A stretch of DNA of 44,930 bases from Oscillatoriales cyanobacterium (GTDB taxonomy: Bacteria > Cyanobacteriota > Cyanobacteriia > Cyanobacteriales > Microcoleaceae): assembly GCA_004292955.1 (NCBI GenBank), contig RDXX01000065.1, positions 1 through 44,930 on the forward strand. Reading direction: 5' to 3'. Both the position numbers and the translations under genes were made by a program. Every line of letters begins with the position of its first letter. Position 1 is the first letter of the stretch. The notes under the pieces were generated by a model, which was not told where the DNA came from, did no database searches, and saw nothing but the letters and a program-made list of their open reading frames with translations. Positions 7,493-15,187 of the stretch are shown here, in pieces.

Positions 7493-8560
7493 TTGAAATC
7501 AAAATTAAAGTCGATCGCGAAAGTGGACTCTACATCAACCATGAACGTAAAAACATCAGCAAAAGTTAAAAATCAAGTCAAAACTCTCGGAGACGCAGCC
7601 TCTGGTGCGATCGAGAAATATTTCCGCAAAGCAGTAGCGCACGAGGCTGAAGTTCTCAAAGACAAAGATGCAGAAGAACTTCATCAAATGCGAGTCGGAA
7701 TGCGGCGTTTGCGATCGGCTGTAACGGGTTTTGCTCCGGTTTTAGACTTGCCAAAAGCAGCTTCTGAACGCAAAATTGGTAAGGTGGGGCGGATTCTGGG
7801 AACGCTCAGAGATTTGGATGTGATGCTCGAAAGTCTCCAAAACCGCTATTACCCGAATTTGCCGACTGACGAACAGGAAGTTTTGGATGAGGCTTTGTTG
7901 AGTTTGCTCAAACAGCGCCGTCGGGCTTTGAAAGCGGTAAGGGCTGTTTTGGAACACAAAAGTTACCAGTCGCTGAAAGAGTCGATCGAGAATTGGGTAG
8001 AAAAACCGCAGTTTCGGGCGATCGAACATTTGCCAATTGCTGAGGTTTTGCCGGATTTGCTGTTACCTCAAGTCAGCGAATTTTTCCTGCATCCGGCTTG
8101 GCTGCTGGGCACCGAATATCAGGATGGCAAAGTTAAAGTTGCTGATGATTTGAATGAGTCGGCTGTGGAAGAAAAGCTAGCAGCGGAGGGAACAATTCTG
8201 CACGATTTGCGGAAGCAAGCTAAGCGGGTTCGCTATTTGATGAATCTGTTTGGCGATTTTTACGGCCCGACTTATGAAGCTTATGTCGAAGATGTAAAAG
8301 CTGTTCAGGAATGTTTGGGCGATATTCAAGACTGTGAAGTTTTAGGGGAGTTTCTGACAGATTTTGTCGATCGCGATTTGCAAAAAGAGTTGCCGAAACT
8401 GGCTGGTTTGTTCGCAGAAAAACGCTACGGGGCTTGGCAAAAATGGCAGGTTTTGCAGCGCAAGTATTTGAAATCGGAAATTAGGCAAGATTTGCGATCG
8501 ACCTTAATTCATCCTGTGGTTGATGATGCTGCTAAGGTGCATTCGCCGCACCAAAAGTAG
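7493..8560 (+). CDS. CHAD domain-containing protein
   Basis: 355-residue all-helical, highly charged protein. CHAD is an alpha-helical domain with conserved histidines and basic residues that binds inorganic polyphosphate. Here the hallmark segments are 'ELHQMRVGMRRLRSAVTGF' (residues about 61-80), 'GTLRDLDVMLE', 'LHDLRKQAKRVRYLMNLF' and 'LGDIQDCEVLGEFL'; both halves of the domain are present, so it is full length. No CYTH triphosphatase domain is attached. Translation probably starts at TTG 7493; an ATG 48 bases in (7541) is an alternative that would keep the whole domain. Likely role: attachment to polyphosphate granules; inferred from the family. Confidence 0.88.
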   Translation: MKSKLKSIAKVDSTSTMNVKTSAKVKNQVKTLGDAASGAIEKYFRKAVAHEAEVLKDKDAEELHQMRVGMRRLRSAVTGFAPVLDLPKAASERKIGKVGRILGTLRDLDVMLESLQNRYYPNLPTDEQEVLDEALLSLLKQRRRALKAVRAVLEHKSYQSLKESIENWVEKPQFRAIEHLPIAEVLPDLLLPQVSEFFLHPAWLLGTEYQDGKVKVADDLNESAVEEKLAAEGTILHDLRKQAKRVRYLMNLFGDFYGPTYEAYVEDVKAVQECLGDIQDCEVLGEFLTDFVDRDLQKELPKLAGLFAEKRYGAWQKWQVLQRKYLKSEIRQDLRSTLIHPVVDDAAKVHSPHQK

Positions 8561-8594
8561 GTTTTTTGCGTGCAGACAGCAGGGATTAGAAGCC

Positions 8595-8671
8595 GGACAC
8601 GGCATTACCGTGTCCCTACAAATATGACCTAAAATAACAGATATTCGTAGGGAAACGGCACTGCCGTGTCC
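8595..8671. repeat. Two GGACACGGCA-type hairpins after the CHAD gene
   Basis: GGACACGG/CCGTGTCC (8595-8602 with 8608-8615) and ACGGCA/TGCCGT (8655-8660 with 8662-8667) form two short hairpins, separated by a 40-base spacer. They could end transcription of the CHAD gene, though there is no U-tract. A related 'gccgtgtcc' lies at 13150. Confidence 0.6.
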
Positions 8672-8749
8672 TTCATCGTGTAACTCAAGAAAGGGCGATC
8701 GCTCTTGCGGATGAAGTTAAAGAAAGGGCGATCGAACTTGAATGCTAAC

Positions 8750-9091
8750 TCAGTTAAGAGGAGATATCTGTGAGGAAGCACTGTTAAGGATTACCTCAGC
8801 AATGTCTTGACGTGTAGCACCAAAGGTGAGCAAAGTGCGAACAAGAAGATCGAGGGAAGCGGAAGGATCGCCAGATTCCATTTTAGCAACCCTTGACTGG
8901 CTAGACTTAATTCTTTGGGCAAGCTCGTGCTGCGTCATCTGTTGGCTAATCCGGTTTTGCTTGATGGCTTTACTAAGTGCAAGTTTCATTTCGATGAATG
9001 CTGTTTCTTCTGGCGAAAGTCCGAGAAATTCCTCTACAGTGCCAATAGTCCATCCGGCTGCTTCTAAGCGTTGGCGTTTAGCTTGATCCAT
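8750..9091 (-). CDS. XRE-family helix-turn-helix antitoxin (HigA-like)
   Basis: 113-residue protein with an N-terminal region 'AGWTIGTVEEFLGLSPEE' followed by an XRE/Cro HTH (about 45-95: 'ISQQMTQHELAQRIKSSQSRVAKMES'). This is the standard antitoxin partner of Gp49/HigB-type RelE-fold toxins: it binds the toxin and represses the shared promoter. It lies 23 bases after the toxin reading frame on the same strand, the toxin-first order of higBA. The frame is intact although the toxin is broken. Confidence 0.88.
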   Translation of the reverse strand: MDQAKRQRLEAAGWTIGTVEEFLGLSPEETAFIEMKLALSKAIKQNRISQQMTQHELAQRIKSSQSRVAKMESGDPSASLDLLVRTLLTFGATRQDIAEVILNSASSQISPLN

Positions 9092-9114
9092 AAAAATACC
9101 TTCCCGATATCAAT

Positions 9115-9461
9115 TCAAATTAGGTCGTATTGTTTCAATCGTTTTTTACATTTTTCTATTATAAATTTCGGTGTTTTATTTGTGGTTTTGTTAAATACAT
9201 CTAAGAGAATAATAGCATCTACATCAATTCGATAAATGATGCGCCAATCCTTGCTTTGCTTGTCTCTGAATCGCTTATACGCAGCTCGTGACAACGCTCT
9301 CCGATGCTTGGCATAGGACGAGATAATGGCATGGATAGGTTTTCGCCATCCTGTAGCTTTCGGAGCAGAAATCCGGCTTGAATACGCGCATCAGTAGAAA
9401 AGGGGGGTGTTTTTACTTCACCACTAAGCCAGACAATGGGTTTACTTTCTGAATCTACCAT
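9115..9461 (-). pseudogene. Frameshifted HigB/Gp49-like toxin
   Basis: The first frame (from ATG at 9461) reads 'VVWLSGEVKTPPFS'-type sequence: 'PIVWLSGEVKTPPFS', 'FLLRKLQDGE', 'MPSIGERCHELRI', typical of phage-derived Gp49-like (HigB family, RelE fold) mRNA interferases. It then leaves frame and stops. The missing part is found in the next frame: 'KDWRIIYRIDVDAIILLDVF' and 'TPKFIIEKCKKRL', ending in TGA at 9115-9117. The switch lies near 9272-9280 ('ataagcgattcagagac'), where one base appears to be missing. Restored length is about 115 residues, normal for the family. The toxin should be inactive unless the shift is a sequencing error. Confidence 0.85.
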
Positions 9462-9684
9462 CTATAGTTTAGGTTGTTTTAGATTAAATGTCAAATCAGA
9501 CATAGTGGCAATATACCCGATATCATCAAAGATTGTCAAAGCCGTAAAAATCGCCTATAGTGTTGGATCGACATAGTTAGGAATACTCAAAAAAAGAGCG
9601 ATCGCACTTTAGTCAAGAAAGGGCGATCGCCCGATTTGCCAAAATAATGATTAGAGTGAAAACTAAGTAAGCATCGTAAAAAAT

Positions 9685-9886
9685 ATGCCTCGTATCTTTA
9701 CAACAATGTATCTTTACAACAATCGTTTATTGGGGAAAAGATATTTATGTGGCAGAATGCCCTGAAGTGGGAACAGCTAGCCCGGGTGAAACTATTGAAG
9801 AAGCGATCGCCAATCTGAAAGAAGCAACAGAACTCTATTTAGACGAATTCTCTTCATGTCAGATTTGTTATTTCCTACCTTCCTAG
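9685..9886 (+). pseudogene. HicB antitoxin remnant broken by a 16-bp tandem duplication
   Basis: Reading from ATG 9685 gives 'MPRIFTT' and then goes out of frame because GTATCTTTACAACAAT occurs twice in perfect tandem (9692-9707 and 9708-9723). Removing one copy restores a continuous frame: 'MPRIFTTIVYWGKDIYVAEC' followed by 'PEVGTASPGETIEEAIANL' and 'KEATELYLDEF', the HicB_like antitoxin domain. It then runs into unrelated residues and stops at 9884, well short of the usual length. The following bases (about 9874-9915) could encode a short hicA-like scrap ('LPSIPGIVLL'), which I regard as weak. The pair is dead. Confidence 0.85.
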
Positions 9887-9922
9887 CATACCTGGGATTG
9901 TATTGCTTTGCAAGCTCTTAAA

Positions 9923-10456
9923 TCAAATTTTTCCAGTTTCCAAGGGTATTTTTTTCGGACAAATATCATCATCGTACCAACCAGTCAAAGCCACCGCCAA
10001 AGCATCTGCCGCATCATCAGGTTTCGGAATATAACCCAACTCCAACTCCCGCGCCACGGCCTCTTGCACTTCCGATTTATCAGCATTGCCGCGGCCAGTC
10101 AAAGCTTGCTTAATTTGAGCAGGCGTAAACTCAAACAGCGGCACTCCGCACTGAGCCAATACTAGCGTCAAAACGCCCCGTGCTTGGGCTACAAGTATGG
10201 TATTTCCCATTTTGTAAAAAAACAGTTTTTCGGCAATTGCTAAATCTGGTTTTACCTCATCAATTACCGTGTGCAAATCTTCATAAATTGTTTTTAGGCG
10301 CTGTCCCATTTCCTGCTTAGGCGTTGTTTTAATCACGCCACAATCAATCAGGGAAACGCTATTTTCGTCTTGTTTACCGGGGATAATATGACAACTAATC
10401 GCGCCGTAACCGAGATTTGCCAAGCCGGGGTCTAATCCTAAAATTCTTGTCTTCAT
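9923..10456 (-). CDS. ruvC: Crossover junction endodeoxyribonuclease RuvC
   Basis: Resolves Holliday junctions with RuvAB. 177 residues, normal length. The catalytic acidic residues are visible: D9 ('[13 protein letters not shown]'), E76 ('LAIAEKLFF'), and D148/D151 ('[13 protein letters not shown]'). ATG start at 10456. No neighbouring ruvA/ruvB. Its 3' end lies right beside the HicAB remnant. The histidine often seen after 'ALA.A' is replaced by Gly-Trp at the end of the last helix, a minor variation. Confidence 0.95.
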   Translation of the reverse strand: MKTRILGLDPGLANLGYGAISCHIIPGKQDENSVSLIDCGVIKTTPKQEMGQRLKTIYEDLHTVIDEVKPDLAIAEKLFFYKMGNTILVAQARGVLTLVLAQCGVPLFEFTPAQIKQALTGRGNADKSEVQEAVARELELGYIPKPDDAADALAVALTGWYDDDICPKKIPLETGKI

Positions 10457-10780
10457 TCACAATTATTTATTTTTTGTCTCGTGTTAAACCCGATTAATTA
10501 CACCCGAAAACCTTGCGTAAAGATTCTCGGTTTCAATTATTATATCCTTCAATATAAAGTCCGGCAATCTGTTTAAATTATACAACAAAATTCTTGATTG
10601 CGACGATAGTTTTATGCTTTTATTGGACAATATATTGGATTAATATAATACGATCAATGATAGTATTCACAATTTTACTTCTTTATTTAAATACTACAAA
10701 GCAAAAATAAGCGTCGATTCATAGGAGACTTTATGGCATTATACTTACATTGTAATGCCAGAATGCAGCCGACTGCAATC
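10457..10780. other. AT-rich spacer
   Basis: 324 bases, strongly AT-rich, with no gene. It serves as the upstream region of ruvC (minus strand); several TATAAT-like hexamers occur but none is convincingly placed. Confidence 0.5.
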
Positions 10781-11380
10781 TTAATCTGTAATGCTAATAT
10801 ATCGAGGCTGATTCTTGATTCGCTCTATCCAAGTTTTAATTGCCGGAAACCCCGTCAAATCAAATCCGCCTTCGGCAGCAACGTGAGTGTAAGCAAATAA
10901 ACCGATGTCAGCAATAGAATAGCGATCGCCCACAAAAAACTCATTTTTTTCTAAATGCTGTTCCATCACCCCCAAAGCAGCATAACCCGGTGCTTGTTTC
11001 TGTTGCAGTGCTGCTTGATATTCCTCAGCTTTCCCTGTCAAATACCAAAAACGAGAAGTTGCAATAAAAGGTTCGTGACTGTACTGTTCAAAAAACAACC
11101 ACTGCATGACTTGAGCGCGTTCAAATTTATCGCTGGGGAAAAACTCAGTTTCTTCGCTCAAGTAAAACATAATTGCATTCGATTCAAAGAGAAATTTACC
11201 CGGTACAATCTCTAAAACCGGAATGCGGCCATTGGGATTTTTGACCAAAAATTCGGGTGTGCGACTTTCTTTTTGGAGAATATTAATTTCTGTGCGATCG
11301 AAGGGAATATTGAGCTGAGTTAAGAGCAAGCGAACTTTATAGCAATTGCCTGAGGGCGAATATTCGTAGAGTTTGAACAT
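10781..11380 (-). CDS. Glutathione S-transferase family protein
   Basis: 199 residues with a thioredoxin-fold N-terminal domain ('KLYEYSPSGNCYKVRLLLTQ', then 'NPNGRIPVLE' with the cis-Pro, and 'ESNAIMFYLSE' for the glutathione gamma-glutamyl contact, E-S) and an all-helical C-terminal domain with 'VGDRYSIADIGLFAYTH', the N-capping box D. Ser10/Ser12 or Tyr7 could be the activating residue. Substrate unknown. Such proteins detoxify electrophiles in the cytoplasm. ATG start; single gene. Confidence 0.92.
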   Translation of the reverse strand: MFKLYEYSPSGNCYKVRLLLTQLNIPFDRTEINILQKESRTPEFLVKNPNGRIPVLEIVPGKFLFESNAIMFYLSEETEFFPSDKFERAQVMQWLFFEQYSHEPFIATSRFWYLTGKAEEYQAALQQKQAPGYAALGVMEQHLEKNEFFVGDRYSIADIGLFAYTHVAAEGGFDLTGFPAIKTWIERIKNQPRYISITD

Positions 11381-11478
11381 AAGTATTCTTGTTTTGAACT
11401 AACCGCAGATTAGACAGACGAAGAGAAGCATAAAAAAGAAAGAGAGAGAGATTAATATATCCGACAAGGATTGCGATA

Positions 11479-11606
11479 TATAGCCTTTCTCAGAAAGATG
11501 AGGTATGATTATAAATGGAGTTTTTGATGCGACCTCGCTTACTATATAATAAATATAAGAGGGCTGAAGCCCAACAACGTACCTTACTTTTTTGAGAACC
11601 GCTATA
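11479..11606 (+). mobile_element. MITE-like element, copy 1 (TATAGC ends)
   Basis: 128 bp with inverted ends TATAGCC(T)TTCTCA at the left and TGAGAACCGCTATA at the right. It contains 'gatgaggtatga' and 'gagggctgaagcccaacaacgt', shared with three other copies at 13459, 32548 and 35181. About 20 bp longer than the others in the middle. It sits directly after the stop codon of the MocR gene (minus strand). Confidence 0.85.
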
Positions 11607-11610
11607 TCAT

Positions 11611-13077
11611 TCATACTGCTTTCAAGCTTGATATCATATGTCGCTGGAGTAACTTACCAACAATAGCGATACCCCGTTCAATTTCTTCAGGCAAAAGAGA
11701 GAAATTCAATCGCATTGCTGGATAGCCTTTGCGATCGGGAAAAAATGCTGTACCGCAAGCAATCAAAATACCCTGAGATAAAGCCTCTTGACAAATTTTT
11801 TGCACTGACAGGCAATTCGGTAAATGCACCCATAAAAACAATCCACCTTCAGGGACTGTCCAACTGGCTTCCTGGGGAAAGTAACGCTCCAAAGCTTGCA
11901 GCATGGCATTTCGACTCTGCAAGTTTTGCATCCGAATCTGATTCAAATGTCGGCGGTAATGACCGGAAGCCAGATATTCACTAACTATAGCCTGAGAAAT
12001 AGTTGATACGTGAAAATCGTGCAATAATTTTTGTCTCATAATCGCCTGATAGTTGACATCTGGAACGATAATCCAACCAACTCGCAGACCTGGGATTAGA
12101 GTTTTCGAGAAAGTCCCAATATATGTTACCAGGTTTTGCTGGTCAAAGGCTTTGATAGGCGCAGGAACAGGCTGAAAATTTAGTCCTTCGTAAGCGTTAT
12201 CTTCTAAAATGGCACATTCATATTGACTGGCTAATGCTAATAACTGCTGGCGATGAGTTTGAGAAGTTGTCAGCCCAGTAGGATTGTGCAGCGTGCTGAT
12301 CGTGTAAATTAATTTAGGGCGGTGAGTCTGGAGACAAGATTCTAGGATAGCTAAATTCATCCCTTCGACCGTCATGGGAATGCCGACAATTTTAGCTCCT
12401 ATATCTTCTAAAATAGCAAGTGCTCCGTGATAAGTTGGTGCTTCTACAATTACCCGATCGCCAGCTTGGACATAGTGACGCATCGCTAAAGACAATCCCT
12501 GCTGAGATCCGTTAGTCAGAATCAATTGTTCTGGAGCAATATCGAGTCCTTGTTGCACCAACATTTGAGCAATTTGTTGCTGCAAAATCGGCTGTCCCCC
12601 AGGAAAACCGTATCTGAAGAGTGTATCTCCGGCTTCGGTGACGGCTCGTCTGGCGATTTTTTGCAAGTCTTGCAATCCCCAAGGACGGGGAAAACCCGAG
12701 CTAAAGTCAGTAATTCCTGTTTGCGATTGTACCTGAATTGAAGCCAAGAAGCGATCGCAAAAACCGCCTCCATCTTTGTCTGGGACGATCGCATCTTGAA
12801 GCGACGGAAAAGCCGTTCCCAGTCTCGGGGTAGGCACTGTTTGATGGCTGACAAAGTATCCTGAGCCTTGGCGAGCATAAATCAAGCTATCTGCTTCTAA
12901 AACGCCGTAAGCTTCAATGACTGTCAATCGGGCCACTTGCAAGGTGTTAGCTAGCGATCGAATTGAAGGCAAGCGTTGTCCAGGCGGTAATGTCCCAGAC
13001 TGGATCAGTCGTCTGAGGCGATCGCGAATCTGCAAGTAAATCGGTTTGGGAGATTGTCTGTCTAGGGGTATTTTCAC
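11611..13077 (-). CDS. MocR-family transcription regulator (GntR HTH + aminotransferase fold)
   Basis: 488 residues. The N-terminal GntR winged helix (about 10-75: 'PIYLQIRDRLRRLIQSG', 'GQRLPSIRSLANTLQVARLT') is fused to a fold-type I PLP aminotransferase domain (about 115-480) with 'HNPTGLTTS', 'LEDNAYEGL' and the PLP lysine in 'TFSKTLIPGLRVGW'. MocR proteins sense PLP or amino-donor ligands and usually control a divergent neighbour. Here the divergent genes are a DUF2917-like protein and an EamA exporter, and an inverted ACTGTAC pair lies between. ATG start follows a weak ribosome site. PdxR-type regulation of vitamin B6 is possible but no pdx gene is nearby. Confidence 0.92.
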   Translation of the reverse strand: MKIPLDRQSPKPIYLQIRDRLRRLIQSGTLPPGQRLPSIRSLANTLQVARLTVIEAYGVLEADSLIYARQGSGYFVSHQTVPTPRLGTAFPSLQDAIVPDKDGGGFCDRFLASIQVQSQTGITDFSSGFPRPWGLQDLQKIARRAVTEAGDTLFRYGFPGGQPILQQQIAQMLVQQGLDIAPEQLILTNGSQQGLSLAMRHYVQAGDRVIVEAPTYHGALAILEDIGAKIVGIPMTVEGMNLAILESCLQTHRPKLIYTISTLHNPTGLTTSQTHRQQLLALASQYECAILEDNAYEGLNFQPVPAPIKAFDQQNLVTYIGTFSKTLIPGLRVGWIIVPDVNYQAIMRQKLLHDFHVSTISQAIVSEYLASGHYRRHLNQIRMQNLQSRNAMLQALERYFPQEASWTVPEGGLFLWVHLPNCLSVQKICQEALSQGILIACGTAFFPDRKGYPAMRLNFSLLPEEIERGIAIVGKLLQRHMISSLKAV

Positions 13078-13204
13078 AGCACATATTCGCTCGTGACACT
13101 ACAGGGCGATCGCAATTTTCAATTCAATGAAATACAAGACACCGCTCTGCCGTGTCCTAACCGAAAACCGCTATAGCCACACTATAAGCGATTACTCTGT
13201 CCAA

Positions 13205-13266
13205 TGGCCCAGTACAGTTTTCAGATATTTTACCAAAACAGTTGGTGGATTGAGCAACTGTACCGA
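13205..13266. promoter_or_regulatory. Candidate MocR operator (inverted AACTGTAC pair)
   Basis: GTACAGTT at 13212-13219 and AACTGTAC at 13256-13263 are perfect 8-bp inverted copies spaced 36 bp apart. On the minus strand the first extends to ACTGTACTGGGCC, the second reads ACTGTACCGATC, so both begin ACTGTAC(Y)G. They lie between the MocR gene and the divergent DUF2917/EamA genes, where MocR regulators bind. The rest of 13078-13450 has no gene I can support. Confidence 0.5.
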
Positions 13267-13458
13267 TCAAAGTTTCCCAAACCGTATCTTCACAGATTCC
13301 TGTTTTTTGATTAAAGTGAATTAATACTTCTATTTGAGAGCAAAATGCTTTTGTAAAAATCGTTTTTTAGGAGTGCGAGTTTAAGAGTTCGCTTGCTCAT
13401 CTAGCAAGTTGGTTGTGGGAACACAACCTTAGGGATAATTTGCAGTTTTCAAGGAACT

Positions 13459-13565
13459 TATAGCCCTTCTCAGATAGGTGAGGTATGTTGTTGGGCTTCA
13501 GCCCTCTTTGTCTAAGCGGTTATATAAGCTGTCAGTCATACTTCATCTTTTTGAGAAAGGCTATA
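13459..13565 (-). mobile_element. MITE-like element, copy 2 (inverted orientation)
   Basis: 107 bp with the same TATAGCC.TTCTCA / TGAGAAAGGCTATA ends as copy 1. Its interior is reversed relative to the other three: 'ttgttgggcttcagccctctttg' here is the complement of 'gagggctgaagcccaacaa' in copy 1, and 'ttatataagctgtcagtcatac' is the complement of the block in copies 3 and 4 (quoted in part). So it inserted in the opposite direction, ahead of the DUF2917-like gene. Confidence 0.85.
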
Positions 13566-13634
13566 TATAACCCGTTCCTAGGATATTGAGGGAAAATTTG
13601 TGACTTTTTGATTGTTAATTATCAAGGAGATGCT

Positions 13635-13874
13635 ATGCTTCAAAGATATTCCGAATGTGCAGCGCCAGATCGCATAATCCTCATGAAAAACGAGGTGTAC
13701 AGGTTGCCTCAAAATCATCAAGAAATTCAAGTCTTGTCAGGAATTGCTTGGATCACACTTGACAAACAGGACATCATCTTGCACAGTCCAGAAAAATCAT
13801 CGCTTCCACCGAGCAAAAACTTTGCTGTCATCTCCGCTCTCAACAATATGCCACTGATTTTGGCAGTCTGGTAA
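13635..13874 (+). CDS. DUF2917-like small protein
   Basis: 79 residues from ATG 13635, chosen because AAGGAG (13624-13629) lies five bases ahead; an earlier start would add nine residues. 'EVYRLPQNHQEIQVLSGIAW' then 'ITLDKQDIILH' and 'PLILAVW' match the DUF2917 pattern: a small cupin-like beta protein with 'v.sG.aWvT..g.d..L' and a closing 'pl.l.v'. Function unknown. It is co-directional with the EamA exporter and divergent from MocR, so it may belong to that locus. The gene ends where a heptamer array begins; the stop codon TAA is followed at once by GACAGTT units. Confidence 0.65.
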   Translation: MLQRYSECAAPDRIILMKNEVYRLPQNHQEIQVLSGIAWITLDKQDIILHSPEKSSLPPSKNFAVISALNNMPLILAVW

Positions 13875-14162
13875 GACAGTTGACAGTTGACAGTTGACAG
13901 TTGACAGTTGACAGTTTGAGAGCGACATCTACCCTTAAGTCCGAGTATTGGAGTAATGAATAGTCTGATTTTAAGGGAGCATCCCAATTTGGTAAAAAGC
14001 GTTTTTTACACAGTGCGAGCGTCTCGCTCGTGGCAGGGTTCGCGAGCGAGACGCTCGCACTGCTGCGATCCAAATATACTATTCTGATGCAACTGTCCGC
14101 CATCTGAAAGCAAAAATGGGATGCTCCCGATTTTAATTTCTTCTTACGCCTCTGCACTTTGT
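13874..14162 (+). repeat. Dispersed TGACAGT-headed repeat, copy 1, split by a 154-bp insertion
   Basis: Starts with TGACAGT heptamers (13874-13917), then the conserved body 'tttgagagcgac.tctaccc' and 'attggagtaatgaatagtct' to GATTTTAA at 13974. The body resumes at 14129 with a second GATTTTAA followed by 'tttcttc'. The interruption is the element listed separately. Other copies are at 18.9, 34.1, 34.3, 34.7 and 40.1 kb. Confidence 0.88.
13975..14128. mobile_element. 154-bp MITE-like insertion with 8-bp target duplication
   Basis: Perfect 12-bp inverted ends GGGAGCATCCCA (13975-13986) and TGGGATGCTCCC (14117-14128), flanked by identical octamers GATTTTAA (13967-13974 and 14129-14136). It lies inside a copy of the dispersed repeat whose uninterrupted form reads 'ctgattttaatttctcc', so the octamer is a genuine target duplication. 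The centre holds a 20-bp perfect hairpin: arms 14011-14030 and 14043-14062 with a 12-base loop, rich in GCGAGCG. No room for a transposase. GGG ends and an 8-bp duplication would fit ISKra4/ISMich2- or ISL3-type transposition; the family is not proven. Confidence 0.88.
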
Positions 14163-14193
14163 TAAAAAAACAAGTCTACTTCACAGGTAAAAA

Positions 14194-15102
14194 ATGAAAC
14201 TACACTGGAAACATCTTCAATTCGATCGAGAAACAATCGGGCTAATTTACGGTTTCCTAGGCGTAGTTGGATTCAGCTTAACACTTCCAGCAACCAGAGC
14301 CGCAGTGCAGGATTTAGACCCTATTTTTGTAGGCTTAGGACGCGGATTAGTAGCAGCTATACTAGCAGCAGTTACTTTAAAAATAACACATCAGGCTATT
14401 CCCTCTAAACGGCAATTGTGGAGTTTATTAGTTGTCGGATTGGGAGTGGTTGTCGGATTTCCGCTATTATCAGCCTGGGCAATGCAGCGAGTACCTGCCG
14501 CCCACGGTGCTGTAGTATTGGGAATCTTGCCATTGACAACAGCAATAGGGGGAGTTTTGCGATCGGGCGATCGGCCATCTTCTCGGTTTTGGGTTGCTAG
14601 TATCGCCGGAAGTTTAACCGTTGTTTGTTTTGGAATTATTAGTGGTGCAGGGCAACTCCAAACCGCAGATTTAGCTTTATTTGCATCAGTCATTGCTGCT
14701 GCTTTTGGTTATGCCGAAGGTGGGCGATTAGCGAAAACTTTAGGTGGGTGGCAAGTTATCTGTTGGGCATTGATAGTTATCGCTCCCTTCGAGGTTTTGC
14801 CTACAATATTTGTGGTTTTAAAACAAGGATTAATAGCTGCACCGACGGCGTGGTTGGGTTTTGCCTATGTGAGTTTTGTCAGTCAATTTGTAGCATTTTT
14901 TGCCTGGTATGAGGGGATGGCCATTGGCGGAGTTGCCAGGGTAGGGCAAATTCAGCTATTGCAACCATTTTTGACTATTCTGGCATCCGCTATTTTGCTT
15001 GGTGAAACTGTTAAGCCGATCGCCCTAGGCAGCGCTTGTTTAGTGGTAGCCTGCGTCGCAGCGGGTAAAAAAGCATCAATTAAGCAGGCAGCAAATTTGT
15101 GA
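14194..15102 (+). CDS. EamA/DMT-family exporter
   Basis: 302 residues with about ten hydrophobic segments and two EamA halves ('GLIYGFLGVVGFSLTLPATR' and 'ALFASVIAAAFGYAEGGRLA' regions; 'VARVGQIQLLQPFLTILASA' near the end is the classic second-half signature). This drug/metabolite transporter family usually exports small metabolites or amino acids across the inner membrane. ATG start with a weak ribosome site. Located 300 bp after the DUF2917-like gene and divergent from MocR, a pairing often seen for MocR regulators. Substrate unknown. Confidence 0.9.
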   Translation: MKLHWKHLQFDRETIGLIYGFLGVVGFSLTLPATRAAVQDLDPIFVGLGRGLVAAILAAVTLKITHQAIPSKRQLWSLLVVGLGVVVGFPLLSAWAMQRVPAAHGAVVLGILPLTTAIGGVLRSGDRPSSRFWVASIAGSLTVVCFGIISGAGQLQTADLALFASVIAAAFGYAEGGRLAKTLGGWQVICWALIVIAPFEVLPTIFVVLKQGLIAAPTAWLGFAYVSFVSQFVAFFAWYEGMAIGGVARVGQIQLLQPFLTILASAILLGETVKPIALGSACLVVACVAAGKKASIKQAANL

Positions 15103-15187
15103 TGTGCAGGAAATTTGCGTGGGGCGCGATCGTTTAACTCATAACACAAATTAGACGATTTAGGCAAGATTCGTCAACTGTTGTTTG

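Noticed and set aside
11399..11614. A 71-codon minus-strand frame after the GST gene
   Set aside because: It reads through the MITE-like element and low-complexity AT sequence and shows no conserved features.
13127..13324. A 65-codon frame between MocR and the MITE copy
   Set aside because: It runs over the operator-like inverted repeat, has no ribosome site and no recognisable domain.
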